DNA from: Desulfobacterales bacterium
GTDB taxonomy: Bacteria; Desulfobacterota; Desulfobacteria; Desulfobacterales; JAUCGF01
NCBI GenBank assembly: GCA_029940345.1
Contig: JAOZRC010000015.1
Location: 1-20,326, forward strand
Direction: 5' to 3'
Length of the DNA: 20,326 bases
Shown here: piece after piece, positions 1 to 7,789 of the stretch
Numbering within the stretch: the stretch's first letter is position 1
Layout: every line of letters starts with the position of its first letter
Program-made: the position numbers and the translations under genes
The notes under the pieces: generated by a model
Seen by the model: the letters and a program-made list of their open reading frames with translations, nothing else
Databases searched by the model: none
Told to the model about the DNA's origin: nothing

Positions 1-1
1 T

Positions 2-715
2 ATTAAAGCAGCTTTCCCTGAAAATAAGCGCATTTATTGTAATTTCCGAGCAAATCTGTTACAGAAATACTTAATCGGTGACTATCAATATTATAATGAT
101 GATTCAGATCAATTTGATCCCCAAAAATTTATCCATAGCAAAATAATTTTTCTTGATAGTCATCCCGGGAAAGGGGATCGTTTCGATAGCGAAGAATTTA
201 CGCAAAATGCCATTGAGATTCGTATTCCTCAGATCAGAGGCAAGGGCAGATATCAAACAATTGCTTATGTCCCACCTCGAAATTCCGGTATAAAAAGGGT
301 GTTTGTATCAAATGAAAATTGTTTTTCAAATAATATGCCTTTAGAAAACGGTCAAAATAATTGGCCGATAATAAATTCCTGTTTTAACTACATAAACAAA
401 AGCGTTCTTACAATAGAACTTTCTGGAGAGACCGATTATTATGCCTTGAACATACGCACGCATAATATGGTTGCCAATGACATTGTTGCGGTAGATTTAA
501 AAGAACAGGATAAGGTATTCAGATTAGGGAAAAAACAGATTCGACATTTCTATTTTGATGGTCGCAACTGGAAAAGGGATAAAAACCATTTTGATACCCT
601 GGTAACGATAGGTCTTGATAACCGCAAAATTGATCAAATTATTTTAACGTTGAACCCTTTTCCAGTTAACCGCTCGTTTTCAATAGAGTATATTTGGTTG
701 GAAAAATTTGGTTAG
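2..715 (+). CDS. 3' end of a protein of unknown function (5' end outside window)
   Basis: The reading frame is open from base 2 to a TAG at 713-715, giving 237 residues of a protein that starts upstream. A GTG at 299 could serve as a start, but the frame runs through it with similar composition, so I treat it as internal. I do not recognise the family. The visible part is soluble, with no transmembrane segment or signal peptide. The last 100 or so residues alternate hydrophobic and polar positions and end in SIEYIWLEKFG, which looks like the closing strand of a beta-sandwich. Such domains often form the C-terminal tails of membrane-bound or multidomain polysaccharide enzymes, including the large proteins at the other end of this window, but I see no clear sequence match to those. 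The gene is followed directly by a large palindrome. Sure that it is coding; function unknown. Confidence 0.75.
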   Translation: MKAAFPENKRIYCNFRANLLQKYLIGDYQYYNDDSDQFDPQKFIHSKIIFLDSHPGKGDRFDSEEFTQNAIEIRIPQIRGKGRYQTIAYVPPRNSGIKRVFVSNENCFSNNMPLENGQNNWPIINSCFNYINKSVLTIELSGETDYYALNIRTHNMVANDIVAVDLKEQDKVFRLGKKQIRHFYFDGRNWKRDKNHFDTLVTIGLDNRKIDQIILTLNPFPVNRSFSIEYIWLEKFG

Positions 716-870
716 CGATATTGGGCATCCTTCATTTTCCGCTTAACACTTTAAAGGAGTGCTGAACCGAAGGTTTAGCGTTTACGCTGGCCTTTGCTAA
801 ACCTTCGGTTCAGCACTCCCCATGAAAGTGTAAACTACTTTTAAGCTATTATGAAGGATGCCCGATATTG
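716..870. repeat. Nested palindromic (MITE/REP-like) intergenic element
   Basis: The outer arms 716-735 and 851-870 are inverted copies matching at 18 of 20 positions. Inside them, 756-779 and 796-819 form a perfect 24-base inverted repeat that begins GGAGTGCTGAAC and encloses a 16-base loop. The element starts one base after the upstream stop codon and ends 22 bases before the decayed gene at 893. There is no U-tract after the stem, so it is not a standard intrinsic terminator, although the RNA would fold strongly. Its GGAGTGC...GCACTCC ends are shared with the element at 9037-9203 and, more loosely, with those at 10591 and 13482. It carries no coding capacity. It is probably a non-autonomous repeat. 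Confidence 0.8.
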
Positions 871-892
871 TTTATCAAAATAAAGGCTTAAT

Positions 893-1078
893 ATGAAGGT
901 AAAGCAACAGATGTACGGATTGGCATCCTGCATTCCGGGCGTATACCCTGTTTTTTCTAAATTTACGCGGAGGCATGGAACCATCAATCCACGCTATTGT
1001 TATTCGGTCTGGCTGCGCCATCTTGTAATGGCTCATCAATATAATTTCTCACCATATCCGAAGGTGGTCGCCGAATGA
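893..1078 (+). pseudogene. N-terminal remnant of a SAM-dependent methyltransferase-like gene
   Basis: Sixty codons from an ATG with AAAGG upstream. The stretch YCYSVWLRHLVMAHQ, followed near the end by FSPYPKVVAE, resembles the N-terminal part of class I SAM-dependent methyltransferases found in polysaccharide clusters. In those, as I recall, the sequence continues into the glycine-rich SAM-binding loop (ELGPGDS-like). Here the frame stops at TGA immediately after VVAE, exactly where that loop should begin, so the whole catalytic fold is missing and a working enzyme is not possible. A different frame then stays open to 1181 (see next entry), which suggests an internal deletion. The family assignment is from memory of the motif and is not certain. 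Translation of a 61-residue peptide cannot be ruled out, but no function would be expected from it. Confidence 0.6.
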
Positions 1079-1181
1079 AGAAATTATTATCAAAATTTTC
1101 TTTAATGCTGTATCAGAGGCAGGCGTTGGTCGATGTGAGATTGGCGGTCTTGCCGTAAAAGTTTATGTGGAATTTATATGA
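1077..1181 (+). pseudogene. 3' tail of a decayed gene, overlapping the next start by ATGA
   Basis: From 1077 a second frame is open for 34 codons to a TGA at 1179-1181. The peptide begins EEIIIKIFFNAVSEAG and continues VGRCEIGGLAVKVYVEFI, which looks like a folded protein's C-terminus rather than random sequence. Its stop overlaps the ATG of the large glycosyltransferase at 1178 as ATGA, the usual arrangement for translational coupling. This suggests it is the true 3' end of a former gene whose middle is lost. It may be the end of the same methyltransferase-like gene as 893-1078 or of another gene; I cannot tell which. It has no start codon of its own in a sensible place. Confidence 0.4.
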
Positions 1182-3010
1182 AAAAAATGGCTGAATTATT
1201 TTCCCTGAAAAAGATAAAATTCGTTATCAGAAGACGGGTAACAACTTTTTTCCAAAAGAATAAATGCGCGAACAGAAATAATGAATATATAAATAAAAAT
1301 GGAAAAATTATACAATATAGCGAAGCTGACTATGACAAATGGCTTGAAAAAAATCAATTAACAAATGCAAAAAAGAAGCTGATTAAACAGGAGATCGCCG
1401 CTTTTGAATTCACGCCTCTGATCAGCATCATCATGCCGGTTTACAGGGTCGATCCGGTCTGGCTTGATAAAGCGATCGGTTCTGTACAAAAGCAGATATA
1501 TTCTAATTGGGAATTATGTATCGCAGATGATGCTTCTAATGATGATACAATCAGGGAACTGTTATTAAAATATTCTCGCGGCGATCCGCGAGTTAAAGTG
1601 AAATTTCTTTCCCGCAACAGCGGAATCGCAACGGCCTCGAACGAGGCCGTTTTTATTTCTGACGGTCAATATCTCGGTTTGCTGGATCACGATGACGAGA
1701 TTTCCGCCGATGCGCTGTACGAAAATGTGAAGCTTTTGAATCGCTGCCCCGATGCCAAGTTAATCTACAGCGATAAGGACAAAATCGACATGCACGGCAA
1801 TCGCCTGAATCCGTTTTTTAAACCGGATTATTCACCGGATTTGCTGTTATCCCAAAACTATATTTGCCATTTCAATGTCATTGCCAAACCGCTGTTTGAA
1901 AAAATCGGCGGTTTCAGAAAGGGATTTGAAGGTTCGCAGGACCATGACCTGCTGTTGCGCATTGCCGAGCAAACGGATCATATTTATCACATACCCAAAA
2001 TACTCTATCACTGGCGAATCATTCCGGATTCTGCCGCTTCGGGTTTTAGCGCCAAACCCCAGGCTTGGGAAGCGGGGCGTAAAGCGGTTCAGGATGCCTT
2101 GCAGCGTAGGAAAATCAAAGGAAATGTGGTTTGCGGCAAATTCAACGGAACCTATTGTGTTCAAAGAAAAGTGCTTCAAAAGCCGTCAGTGAGCATCATC
2201 ATACCCATTAATAATAAGGATCGCTACTTTAAACAATGTGTCACAACGATTTTGGAAAAAACGCAATACCCTTCTTTTGAAGTTATCGGTGTTTTTGATT
2301 ATTTGGACGATAATACATTAAACCTAAAAAAATATTTTGGTAAAACCAATAAAAATATTGAGTTTGTTAAAAGTTTTGAGAGATATGTCACTTCCAAAGA
2401 TTTGAATCAGGCGGTCGAACGGGCGCGGGGACGATATATCATTTTTTTAAGTGATGCGCTGGAGATTGTAACAGCGGGGTGGATCGAAGCGTTATCCGAG
2501 CATACCCAACGCGACGAAGTCGGAGTGGTTGGCGGGAAATATTATTTGCCGGATGGTCGTTTGCTTCACGCCGGCATTCTTATCGGAATCGGTGATGGGG
2601 TTGGTTATTCACACAAATATTTTTATAAAGATGATGTCGGCTACTATGCCCAAACGCATATCATACGAAATGTCACCGGAGTTGCCGGTGCTTGTATGAT
2701 GGTGAAAAAGAATCTTTTTCAACAAATTGGCGGATTCGATGAAAAATATTTTCGTCATACCCATTATGATATTGATTTTTGCCTGCGATTGAGGGAAAAG
2801 GGCTATCTTAATGTTTTCACGCCCTATTGTGAGGCTGTTTTTCATCCTCCGGACGCTGGCGAACCAGAAACACCGGATGAATATATCAAACAAAAACAGC
2901 ATGAAATCAATTTTATCAAAGAGCGATGGAAAGCTGTCCTGGCAAAAGGAGACCCTTATTATAATCCAAATTTCGCATCCGATCAGGCTGATTTTGCTTT
3001 TAAACTTTAA
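1178..3010 (+). CDS. Tandem two-domain family 2 glycosyltransferase (610 aa)
   Basis: A soluble, cytoplasmic-type protein with two GT2 (GT-A fold) domains. The first spans about residues 77-290. It opens with LISIIMPVYRVDPVW, has the nucleotide-sugar/metal motif DHDD at 170-173, and the later QDHDLLLRIAE and YHWRIIP segments typical of this tandem class. The second spans about 336-560, opening with PSVSIIIPINNKD and ending with the DIDFCLRLREKG signature. In the second domain the usual NND-type motif is replaced by LSDALEI (S425-D426-A427), so its metal site may be weakened. The N-terminal DYDKWLEKNQLT segment is characteristic of this family. The ATG overlaps an upstream remnant's stop (ATGA) and has GTGGA about 7 bases before it. 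Expected role: transfer of sugars from nucleotide donors onto a growing lipid-linked glycan; donor and acceptor are not predictable. It is homologous to the C-terminal third of the next protein. Confidence 0.92.
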   Translation: MKKMAELFSLKKIKFVIRRRVTTFFQKNKCANRNNEYINKNGKIIQYSEADYDKWLEKNQLTNAKKKLIKQEIAAFEFTPLISIIMPVYRVDPVWLDKAIGSVQKQIYSNWELCIADDASNDDTIRELLLKYSRGDPRVKVKFLSRNSGIATASNEAVFISDGQYLGLLDHDDEISADALYENVKLLNRCPDAKLIYSDKDKIDMHGNRLNPFFKPDYSPDLLLSQNYICHFNVIAKPLFEKIGGFRKGFEGSQDHDLLLRIAEQTDHIYHIPKILYHWRIIPDSAASGFSAKPQAWEAGRKAVQDALQRRKIKGNVVCGKFNGTYCVQRKVLQKPSVSIIIPINNKDRYFKQCVTTILEKTQYPSFEVIGVFDYLDDNTLNLKKYFGKTNKNIEFVKSFERYVTSKDLNQAVERARGRYIIFLSDALEIVTAGWIEALSEHTQRDEVGVVGGKYYLPDGRLLHAGILIGIGDGVGYSHKYFYKDDVGYYAQTHIIRNVTGVAGACMMVKKNLFQQIGGFDEKYFRHTHYDIDFCLRLREKGYLNVFTPYCEAVFHPPDAGEPETPDEYIKQKQHEINFIKERWKAVLAKGDPYYNPNFASDQADFAFKL

Positions 3011-3019
3011 TCTGCCAAT

Positions 3020-3040
3020 AAGCGGAACAGCTTTCCGCTT
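3020..3040 (+). terminator. Possible weak hairpin terminator or attenuator
   Basis: An 8-base perfect stem (3020-3027 with 3033-3040, AAGCGGAA/TTCCGCTT) with a 5-base loop lies 10 bases after the stop of the 610-residue glycosyltransferase. The sequence after it (TACATTTTAAATGG) has only a short T-run, so termination would be weak. It may simply lower read-through into the next gene or stabilise the upstream mRNA 3' end. Confidence 0.3.
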
Positions 3041-3061
3041 TACATTTTAAATGGAATAAAA

Positions 3062-6000
3062 ATGCCAAAAATAAGCGTTATCATACCCTGTTACAACCAG
3101 GGACAATACCTTGATGAAGCGGTTGATTCTGTTTTAGAGCAAACCTTTCGTGATTTTGAGATCATTGTTGTCAATGACGGCTCCAAAGATAATTTCACCA
3201 CGGATTTACTGGATTCCTATCAAAAACCGCAAACAACAGTGATTCACACTACGAATCAGGGCCTGGCGTCCGCGCGCAACAACGGAATCAAGGCGGCACA
3301 AGGTGAATATATCCTTCCTTTGGATGCGGATGATAAAATTGGCAAGGAATATCTGGCCGAAGCTGTCAAAGTGTTGGATAACAATCCGGGCATCGGGATT
3401 GTTTATTGCGGTGCCGAAGTGTTAGGCAAACCGGGTAAAAAATGGGCACTTCCCGAATACTCCCTTGAAGAGATGCTGATTGACAATATTATTTTTTGTT
3501 CAAGCTTTTTCAGACGACAGGATTGGGAGGCTGTTGGCGGTTATGATCCTGCAATGACGTACGGGTGGGAGGATTACGATTTTTGGCTGGCATTAATTGA
3601 AAAGGGCTTGCTGGTTTATAAAATTCCCCAGGTTTTGTTTTTTTATCGCACGGTGGCTGACTCAATGGTGCGATCAAAAGCCAAACAGCAAAAAATCGGA
3701 ACGTTTGTTAAAATTTTCCATAAGCATCCTAAACTCTATAAAAAGAATATTCATATATGGATTGAAAAACTTCTTGAGGCTAACAAAGAATATAAAGCCA
3801 AGCTTTATATCGACACCGGCCTTGGATTCAATGAAAATCAGACGCTTAATCAGGCGATCACAGGGGATTCGACAATCCTTGAATTTGATCTGAGCGCATT
3901 CCCTGATATCAGGAAAATTCGATTTGATCCGATTAATGATTATGCCGCGGTCTATATTGAAGTCATTAAGGGACTTACCAAAGATAACGATGCTTGTGAA
4001 CCGGACATTTATCATTGCAATGCAATGTACAGGGATGGATGCAATTTCATCTTTGCCACTGATGATCCTTATCTGCTTTTAGATTTTAAGAGCGCTAAAA
4101 TTGACAAATTGACATGCGTAATCCGATATATTGCCATGGGCAAAGACTCCGTTCCCAAAATTATGGAATTTAAAGACGCACAGCGGTATGAAGCGCGTCT
4201 CTATGTCGATACGGGCTTCGGAATGGATGAGAGACAGGTTTTGGTACAAAATATTACGGCTGATTCGAAAACGCTTGAATTTGATTTAAGCGCCTTTACC
4301 CAAGTTAAAAAGCTGCGTTTTGATCCCATTGACGAATATTGCATGATGCAGCTTCATTCAATCATCATTATTGCTGAAGATAATTCCCAATGTACAATTT
4401 CCGATTACCAGAGCAATGCGATGGATATAAAAAACAAGAATATGATATTCGCTACCAATGATCCCAATATCATATTTGAATTGCCTGACAAGCAAATTGT
4501 ACGCGTGGTTTTTATTCTTGAATACCTTGCCATCGGCCTGTCGGTGCTGCCTTATATTTTAAAATTGAAAGATGAACAGGTGCGTCTGCAACATGAAGAT
4601 ATGCAGAAATCTGTTACAGATATGCAGAAATCTTATGAAGATGCGCAGAAATCTTATGAAGATGCGCAAAAATATAATGCCAGACTATATCTTGATACAG
4701 GCATCGGCTTTAGTGAAAAACAGACCTTTACGCGTAAAATCACAGATGATTCAACGCGTGTTGAATTTAAACTACACGGGTTCAGCGGCATTAAAAGACT
4801 TCGTTTTGACCCGTGTGACGAACATTGCGTTTTACATCTTCATAGCATTAAGGCCGTGTCAGAAGACAGTTCAACATACAAAATAGAAGAATTTCAAAGC
4901 AATGCCATGCATACGGAAGGCGGCAGTTTTATCTTTGCTGACGATGATCCGAATATTGTTTGTAACTGGCCGGATGATAAGACGGATATGGCTATTGACG
5001 CTGTTATCATCAAACTTGACCTGATCGCTGTCGGGACCGGCGCGCTACCTTACATTTTAAAATATAAAGATAGCGCGTTGGCGCAAAAAGAAAAAAAAAT
5101 CAGGGAACAAAACGAGCAAATTCAGGGACAAGCGAACAAAATAAATGAGATGGAACGGCATCAGCAGGAAAATGAGCATTCGTTGCATCTGCATCGTTTA
5201 AACATTGAAACGTTGGCAACCCAATTGAATGCCGAAAAGAATTCCCGTCTGAAAATGTTACACTCCCGCGCCTGGAAATTAGCGGCCCCGTTGCGATGGT
5301 TCGGGAAATTTGCGCGTAAGGGGAAACGCCGGATGCTTTCCTTTTATTACCAGTTTGAACGGCAGCACAAATTGATACGCACGTCAGGTCTGTTTGACGA
5401 TTCGTATTATTTAAAACAGAATCCGGATGTGCAACGATCGAAACAGGATGCGTTAGCGCATTTTATTGAAAAAGGCGGACGTGAAGGCCGCAACCCAAGC
5501 GTGCTGTTTGATGTTACCTATTATTTGAAATGCAATCCTGATCTGGCTGAGTCAGATATGAGCCCCTTGATCCATTATATTCATTTCGGCGCTAACGAAG
5601 GGCGTGATCCGAGTCCCTTATTTGACACCCACTACTATCTTGAACAGAATCCCGCATTGCGCGAATCCGGTAGCAACCCGTTGATTCATTACTTGCAAAG
5701 TGGTGTTCAAAAAAATATAAATCCCAATCGGCTGTTTGATGCTGATTACTATTTAATTCAATACCCCGAAGTTGCGGAAACAGGTATGCCGCTTTTGGAA
5801 CATTATCTCAAAATAGGCTGGCAAGAAGGCAAAAATCCCAATCCGTTGCTGGATAATGCGTATTATCTGAAGCGCTATCCGGAAGTGAACCGTTCGGGAC
5901 GCTCGCCGTTAGAGGATTATATATTGTCAGGCATCAGCGCGAAACGCAATCCGCATCCCTTGTTTGACACCGCTTACTATCTGGAGCAGAACCCGGATGT

Positions 6001-7684
6001 CGCCGCATCAGGGCGTCATCCCCTAACGCATTACCTTGAGTTCGGCATCAGGGAAGGTCGCAGCCCTAATCCGATGATCGCAAAGATGAAACATCATCCT
6101 AAGATCAGCATTATCACACCGGTTTACAATGTGGATGAAATCTATCTGCGTCAATGCATCACTTCAGTTTTAAATCAGGTCTATAACAATCTTGAATTAT
6201 GCCTGGCAGATGACGCCAGTTCGGCTGCCCATATCAGACCCGTACTGGAAGAATATGCCAAACTGGATCCGCGTGTGAAAGTTAAATATTTAAAAAATAA
6301 CCAGGGAATTGCCGGCGCATCAAATGAAGCGGCCTCTTTGGCAAGAGGTGAATATATCGGTTTCCTGGATCATGATGATGTTCTGACGCCTGACGCCTTG
6401 TATGAGATTGTTCAGGTGCTTAACCGGCATAAGGCGGATATTGTATATACGGATGAACGTATCATTGATGCTGACGGGAAACAATTAAGCACCCATTTTA
6501 AACCGGCTTTTTCACCGGAACTGTTATTTTCGCATAATTATATCACCCACTTGATGGTCATTAAGAAAGCGCTCTTTAACAAGTTGGGTGGGTTTTCCAC
6601 GGAATGTGACGGTGCCCAGGATTACGATCTGATCTTAAAGCTCACCGAGTGTACCGAAGGAATTGTCCATTTAGCCAAAGAACTCTATTGCTGGCGTAGT
6701 ATCGATACTTCAACGAGTGCGAATCCGGAACAGAAAAGCTATGCTGACGACGCTGGGAAGTTGGCGCTGGAGACCGCTCTTAAACGAAGACATATCCACG
6801 GCCAAGTCTTTACAACGCCGCGTCGCTTTTATTATCATGTCAAACGCCAACTGACGGATACGCCCTTGGTTAGTATCATTATCCCTTTTAAAGATCAGCC
6901 GGATCATCTTCAGACCTGTATTGAGTCCGTATTACAAAAATCAGAATATACGAATTTTGAGATTATCGGAATCAATAATAACAGCGTCATGGATGAAACC
7001 GCTGAATTGACAGAATCTTTGCAAAAAGCGGACCCGCGTATATGTTTTTATGATTATGATATTCCTTTCAATTACTCTGTAATCAATAACTATGCGGTAA
7101 CATTAGCTAAAGGTGAGCATATCGTATTAATGAACAACGACATTGAGATCATTACGGCGGACTGGATCGAAGCGTTGTTAGAACATTCCCAACAAGAAAC
7201 GGCAGGAGCCGTCGGAGCCAAGTTATATTATCCTAACGACACAATTCAACATGCCGGTATCATTATCGGGATGGGCGGTTTTGCCGGTCACTCGCATAAG
7301 TCTTTTCCCAAAGATTCTCCCGGCTATTTGAATCGCCTGATGTGTGTTCATAATGTCAGCGCCGTTACGGGCGCTTTGATGATGGTAAAAAAAGATTTAT
7401 ATAATAAGGTGAACGGTCTTGATGAAATCAATCTGGCTGTTGCCTTAAATGATGTGGATTTTTGTTTAAAGCTGATGGAAAAGAAGTATCGTAATATCAT
7501 TACACCCTATTGCGAGGCCTATCATCATGAATCTGTTTCCAGGGGGTACGAGGAAACGCCTGCCAAAAAGGAGCGCTTTAACAAAGAGATCGCTTTTTTC
7601 CAAAAAAAATGGAAAACGCTGTTGGAGCGAGGCGATCCCTATTTTCCTGAAGCCATGGTTAGTGCTATCAGTCTAAGGAAATAA
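3062..7684 (+). CDS. Giant modular glycosyltransferase: GT2, 3 beta units, coiled coil, 6x38-aa repeats, GT2, GT2 (1540 aa)
   Basis: Domains in order. GT2-A, residues about 3-215: ISVIIPCYNQGQYLDEAV, DADD at 88-91, GWEDYDFWLAL. Three copies of a roughly 125-residue beta-rich unit start at 244, 376 and 538, each with LY(I/V/L)DTG.GF, (I/L)RFDP, NAM and F.F....DP. A heptad microrepeat sits between the second and third. A charged coiled coil, about 670-735, is followed by a HSRAWKLAAPLRW linker. Six 38-residue repeats cover 777-1004. GT2-B, about 1012-1230, has DHDD at 1103-1106. GT2-C, about 1266-1500, has the intact motif LMNNDIEI near 1356 and NDVDFCLKL. There is no signal peptide or membrane segment, so it should be cytosolic, perhaps membrane-associated. 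The ATG is preceded only by a weak GGAA. GT2-B/C is homologous to the previous gene, which suggests duplication and then addition of the N-terminal modules. Three active sites may add successive sugars; specificity is unknown. Confidence 0.92.
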   Translation: MPKISVIIPCYNQGQYLDEAVDSVLEQTFRDFEIIVVNDGSKDNFTTDLLDSYQKPQTTVIHTTNQGLASARNNGIKAAQGEYILPLDADDKIGKEYLAEAVKVLDNNPGIGIVYCGAEVLGKPGKKWALPEYSLEEMLIDNIIFCSSFFRRQDWEAVGGYDPAMTYGWEDYDFWLALIEKGLLVYKIPQVLFFYRTVADSMVRSKAKQQKIGTFVKIFHKHPKLYKKNIHIWIEKLLEANKEYKAKLYIDTGLGFNENQTLNQAITGDSTILEFDLSAFPDIRKIRFDPINDYAAVYIEVIKGLTKDNDACEPDIYHCNAMYRDGCNFIFATDDPYLLLDFKSAKIDKLTCVIRYIAMGKDSVPKIMEFKDAQRYEARLYVDTGFGMDERQVLVQNITADSKTLEFDLSAFTQVKKLRFDPIDEYCMMQLHSIIIIAEDNSQCTISDYQSNAMDIKNKNMIFATNDPNIIFELPDKQIVRVVFILEYLAIGLSVLPYILKLKDEQVRLQHEDMQKSVTDMQKSYEDAQKSYEDAQKYNARLYLDTGIGFSEKQTFTRKITDDSTRVEFKLHGFSGIKRLRFDPCDEHCVLHLHSIKAVSEDSSTYKIEEFQSNAMHTEGGSFIFADDDPNIVCNWPDDKTDMAIDAVIIKLDLIAVGTGALPYILKYKDSALAQKEKKIREQNEQIQGQANKINEMERHQQENEHSLHLHRLNIETLATQLNAEKNSRLKMLHSRAWKLAAPLRWFGKFARKGKRRMLSFYYQFERQHKLIRTSGLFDDSYYLKQNPDVQRSKQDALAHFIEKGGREGRNPSVLFDVTYYLKCNPDLAESDMSPLIHYIHFGANEGRDPSPLFDTHYYLEQNPALRESGSNPLIHYLQSGVQKNINPNRLFDADYYLIQYPEVAETGMPLLEHYLKIGWQEGKNPNPLLDNAYYLKRYPEVNRSGRSPLEDYILSGISAKRNPHPLFDTAYYLEQNPDVAASGRHPLTHYLEFGIREGRSPNPMIAKMKHHPKISIITPVYNVDEIYLRQCITSVLNQVYNNLELCLADDASSAAHIRPVLEEYAKLDPRVKVKYLKNNQGIAGASNEAASLARGEYIGFLDHDDVLTPDALYEIVQVLNRHKADIVYTDERIIDADGKQLSTHFKPAFSPELLFSHNYITHLMVIKKALFNKLGGFSTECDGAQDYDLILKLTECTEGIVHLAKELYCWRSIDTSTSANPEQKSYADDAGKLALETALKRRHIHGQVFTTPRRFYYHVKRQLTDTPLVSIIIPFKDQPDHLQTCIESVLQKSEYTNFEIIGINNNSVMDETAELTESLQKADPRICFYDYDIPFNYSVINNYAVTLAKGEHIVLMNNDIEIITADWIEALLEHSQQETAGAVGAKLYYPNDTIQHAGIIIGMGGFAGHSHKSFPKDSPGYLNRLMCVHNVSAVTGALMMVKKDLYNKVNGLDEINLAVALNDVDFCLKLMEKKYRNIITPYCEAYHHESVSRGYEETPAKKERFNKEIAFFQKKWKTLLERGDPYFPEAMVSAISLRK
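4601..4675 (+). repeat. In-frame 21-base (heptad) tandem microrepeat
   Basis: Consecutive seven-codon units read MQKSVTD, MQKSYED, AQKSYED, then AQKYNA, at 4601, 4622, 4643 and 4664. The second and third DNA copies are nearly identical. The unit is exactly one coiled-coil heptad, so gain or loss of copies would keep frame and only lengthen or shorten a helical spacer between the second and third beta units of the giant glycosyltransferase. Confidence 0.8.
5390..6073 (+). repeat. Six in-frame 114-base units encoding 38-residue repeats
   Basis: Six back-to-back units of exactly 38 codons, each beginning L(F/L)D..YYL and following the pattern YYL..NPDV...G..PL.HYL..G..EGR.P.P. They are diverged at the DNA level, so this is an old protein repeat and not a recent DNA expansion. 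The same motif is known from other bacterial glycosyltransferases and surface-related proteins. Its function is not established; a helical scaffold or protein-binding spacer is the simplest reading. It separates the N-terminal GT2 and beta units from the C-terminal GT2 pair. Confidence 0.85.
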
Positions 7685-7691
7685 TCAATAT

Positions 7692-7768
7692 CTCGTCAGA
7701 CACAAGTTCTTATAAGTTACTGATAATTCAAAAAATTTCTGAACAACTTATAACTTGTAACTAACGAG
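7692..7768. repeat. Imperfect inverted repeat between glycosyltransferase and protease genes
   Basis: The left arm 7692-7718 and right arm 7745-7768 are inverted copies of CTCGT.AG..ACAAGTT...ATAAGTT with a few mismatches and a 3-base insertion, around a 26-base AT-rich loop. The right arm with its flank (7747-7773) recurs in direct orientation at 10481-10507, matching at 24 of 27 bases, so this is a dispersed repeat and not a one-off hairpin. It lacks a following U-tract. It sits just upstream of the protease gene's AAGGA ribosome-binding site (7776-7780). Confidence 0.65.
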
Positions 7769-7789
7769 TTAAGATAAGGAAAAAAAATT

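Noticed and set aside
299..715. A separate 138-residue gene starting at GTG 299
   Set aside because: The same frame is open from base 2 with similar composition, and there is no convincing ribosome-binding site before 299. It is better read as the end of a longer gene.
716..870. Intrinsic terminator
   Set aside because: The stem is strong but is not followed by a T-run, and similar structures elsewhere in the window lie directly before gene starts.
1847..2192. Open frames on both strands inside the 610-residue glycosyltransferase
   Set aside because: They lie entirely within well-supported GT2 coding sequence in other frames, show no recognisable motif and lack start signals.
5390..6073. 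CRISPR-like array
   Set aside because: The 114-base periodicity is an in-frame protein repeat (38 codons) with diverged DNA and no repeat-spacer structure.
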